A stretch of 8,246 nucleotides of DNA from Bacteroidales bacterium (GTDB taxonomy: Bacteria; Bacteroidota; Bacteroidia; Bacteroidales; B39-G9), in assembly GCA_023145555.1 (NCBI GenBank), contig JAGLDO010000175.1, positions 1-8,246 of the forward strand. The letters are read 5' to 3'. Shown one piece after another: positions 6,643-8,246 of this stretch. Position numbers and translations under genes: made by a program. The stretch's first letter is position 1. Every line of letters begins with the position of its first letter. The notes beneath the pieces were generated by a model, which saw only the letters and a list, made by a program, of their open reading frames with translations, did not search any database and was not told the origin of the DNA.

Positions 6643-8246
6643 ATGAAAACAAATTCTAAATTATTGTATCTTTTGTTGTTAGGTTTCATACTTCAATTTT
6701 CGTCTATAACCGGATATTCTCAAACATATGAGGAGTGGTTAAAACAACAAAAAAAGGAATTTGCTGATTACAAGCAAAAAGAAAAAGAAAATTTTGCAAA
6801 ATTTGTAAAAGAACGTGATGAGTATATTCAAAAATTAGATAAAGAATACTCAGACTATCTAAAACAGGAATGGAAAAATTTTGATTTGTTTATTAATAAA
6901 AAACCTATTGAAAAACCAAAGCCTGTAGCAAAACCAGTTTATAAAGCCGACCAAACAGTTAAAGTTGTAAATACTGTTAAAGTTGAAAAACCGGCTGCAA
7001 AACCAAAAGTAAAGGTTGCGCCAAAATTGCCAATAGTTCAAAAAAGTGAAGCTGAAAAGTTCCCAACACGACATAAACAATTCCGTTTTTATGGAGAAAA
7101 TATTGCTTTTGACTATGATCAAAAATTTCTTAGCAGTTTTCCTTCAAATATATCTGAGCAGGTTATTAGTGAGAATTGGGATAAGATGGCAAAAATTAAT
7201 TACAATCATTTAATTAACAAGATGTTGCAATGTAAAACAGATATGAACTTAAATGATTGGGGATATTATCTGTTGATTAAAAATGCAGCAAAGCAAATTG
7301 CTCCCAGTTCAAAAAATGCCGCTACTTTTGTTGAGTGGTTCTTATTAATTAAATCAAATTATAAAGCAAGATTGGCATACAAAAATAGCTCGCTTTATCT
7401 CTTATTGCCTTCAGTTAACAACATATATGGAGTGCCATTCTTTACTTTTAACAATGTTAAATTTTATTTAATCGACGCAAACCAAAAAGATGTTTTTACT
7501 TATAAGAAAGACTTTCCCGAAGCAAATGTTATTATGGATTTAGACATTAGCAGTCCTATTAACACTGCTGAAAATATTAAAGAAAAAAGTTTGAATTTTA
7601 ACTATCTCGGCGAAGACCACACAATTAAAGTGAAATATAATCAGAACTCAATTGACTTTTACAAAGATTATCCTTTGTCAGATATTAAAGTATATTTTGA
7701 TGCTGCCGTATCAACAATAACAAAAGAAACTTTAGCAGAGCAATTGCTTCCGTTAATTAAAGATAAGACTGAAACAGAAGCTGTTAGTCTTTTATTAAAT
7801 TTTGTACAAACAGCCTTTGCTTACAAAACAGACCAACAACAATTTGGAAAAGAAAAGTTTTATTTTCCTGATGAATTGTTTTATTATCCATATTCTGACT
7901 GTGAAGACCGCTCTGTTTTATTCTCATATCTTGTAAGACAGTTGTTAGATGTTGATGTTATTGGATTAAATTATCCCGGTCACATGTCAACAGCAGTTAA
8001 GTTTAGCGAGAATGTTGAAGGTGATTATGTAAATTATAAAGGACAAAAATATATAATTTGTGATGCTACTTATATTAATGCACCAATTGGTAGAGTAATG
8101 CCTCAGTTTAAAGATGTTGCAGCAAAAGTTGTTGAGTTAAATAATCATCAGAATTTAGCTGAAAAGAAAAGAAAAATTTGGGATTTAGTTTACAAAGCAG
8201 GAGGTAACCATGGTAGCAATGGACAGGATATTGTTTTCGACAAAGA
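6643..8246 (+). CDS. Secreted coiled-coil protein with transglutaminase-like cysteine protease/transferase domain (3' end outside window)
   Basis: The frame is open for 534 codons from ATG 6643 to the window edge. A signal peptide (about 1-26, GYS|QT) is followed by a charged helix at 29-83 built of five 11-residue repeats starting at Y29, F40, F51, I62 and L73. A Lys/Pro/Ala/Val-rich linker spans about 87-135. A globular region then leads to a transglutaminase-like core: C420 in SDCEDRSVLFSYLVRQLL, H447 in LNYPGHMSTAV, and D474 in IICDATY. Spacing and context fit the Cys-His-Asp triad of papain/transglutaminase-like enzymes. Bacterial members act as peptidases, transglutaminases or peptide hydrolases, so the reaction here is unknown. 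Without a lipobox it is probably periplasmic or secreted. The linker could associate with the cell envelope, which is speculative. The neighbouring lipoprotein is divergent, so no operon is implied. Confidence 0.88.
   Translation, partial: MKTNSKLLYLLLLGFILQFSSITGYSQTYEEWLKQQKKEFADYKQKEKENFAKFVKERDEYIQKLDKEYSDYLKQEWKNFDLFINKKPIEKPKPVAKPVYKADQTVKVVNTVKVEKPAAKPKVKVAPKLPIVQKSEAEKFPTRHKQFRFYGENIAFDYDQKFLSSFPSNISEQVISENWDKMAKINYNHLINKMLQCKTDMNLNDWGYYLLIKNAAKQIAPSSKNAATFVEWFLLIKSNYKARLAYKNSSLYLLLPSVNNIYGVPFFTFNNVKFYLIDANQKDVFTYKKDFPEANVIMDLDISSPINTAENIKEKSLNFNYLGEDHTIKVKYNQNSIDFYKDYPLSDIKVYFDAAVSTITKETLAEQLLPLIKDKTETEAVSLLLNFVQTAFAYKTDQQQFGKEKFYFPDELFYYPYSDCEDRSVLFSYLVRQLLDVDVIGLNYPGHMSTAVKFSENVEGDYVNYKGQKYIICDATYINAPIGRVMPQFKDVAAKVVELNNHQNLAEKKRKIWDLVYKAGGNHGSNGQDIVFDK

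Noticed and set aside
6859..7122. 87-codon minus-strand ORF
   Set aside because: It is antisense to the coiled-coil and linker region of the transglutaminase-like gene; its Phe/Trp-rich product mirrors the Lys/Glu-rich sense strand.

Overview
The window looks like chromosomal DNA from an AT-rich member of the Bacteroidota, probably an environmental Bacteroidales or Cytophagales relative. This is inferred from gene content and sequence style. The start codons have no convincing Shine-Dalgarno sequence. One promoter fits the Bacteroidota TTG / TAnnTTTG pattern. The largest protein is a periplasmic two-component-regulator-type propeller sensor with a Y_Y_Y domain. One lipoprotein carries an acidic stretch just after its lipid-attachment cysteine. 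No rRNA, tRNA, CRISPR array, insertion sequence or phage gene was seen.

Layout. Positions 1-1023 (minus strand) hold the first 341 codons of an aminoglycoside-phosphotransferase-fold kinase; its C-terminus lies beyond the left edge. Diverging from it after 155 bp is a compact two-gene module: a DUF433 (VapB-like) small protein at 1179-1403 and a DUF5615 PIN-like protein at 1400-1732. Their stop and start codons overlap as ATGA, and together they are a predicted type II toxin-antitoxin pair. After a 98-bp gap containing three copies of an octamer comes a 1286-residue sensor phosphatase at 1831-5691. It has a signal peptide, beta-propeller blades interrupted by a beta-sandwich-like insert, a Y_Y_Y domain, one membrane helix, a coiled coil and a cytoplasmic SpoIIE/PP2C phosphatase.

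The sensor gene converges on a small lipoprotein gene (5868-6401, minus strand). Between them sits a perfect 15-bp inverted repeat around a 50-nt loop. From 6402 to 6642 is a divergent intergenic region in which no specific signal was recognised. From 6643 to the right edge runs a secreted protein with a five-turn hendecad coiled coil, a Lys/Pro/Val-rich linker and a transglutaminase-like Cys-His-Asp domain, incomplete at its C-terminus.

How the genes work together. Only the DUF433/DUF5615 pair is clearly an operon. The sensor phosphatase should read a periplasmic signal and dephosphorylate a cytoplasmic partner, by family precedent a STAS-domain anti-anti-sigma factor, but no such partner is encoded here. 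The kinase, lipoprotein and transglutaminase-like gene each appear to be separate transcription units, and nothing in the sequence ties them to a single pathway. The least described parts are the sensor's insert domain, the hendecad/transglutaminase architecture and the long-loop inverted repeat. No wholly new system is evident.
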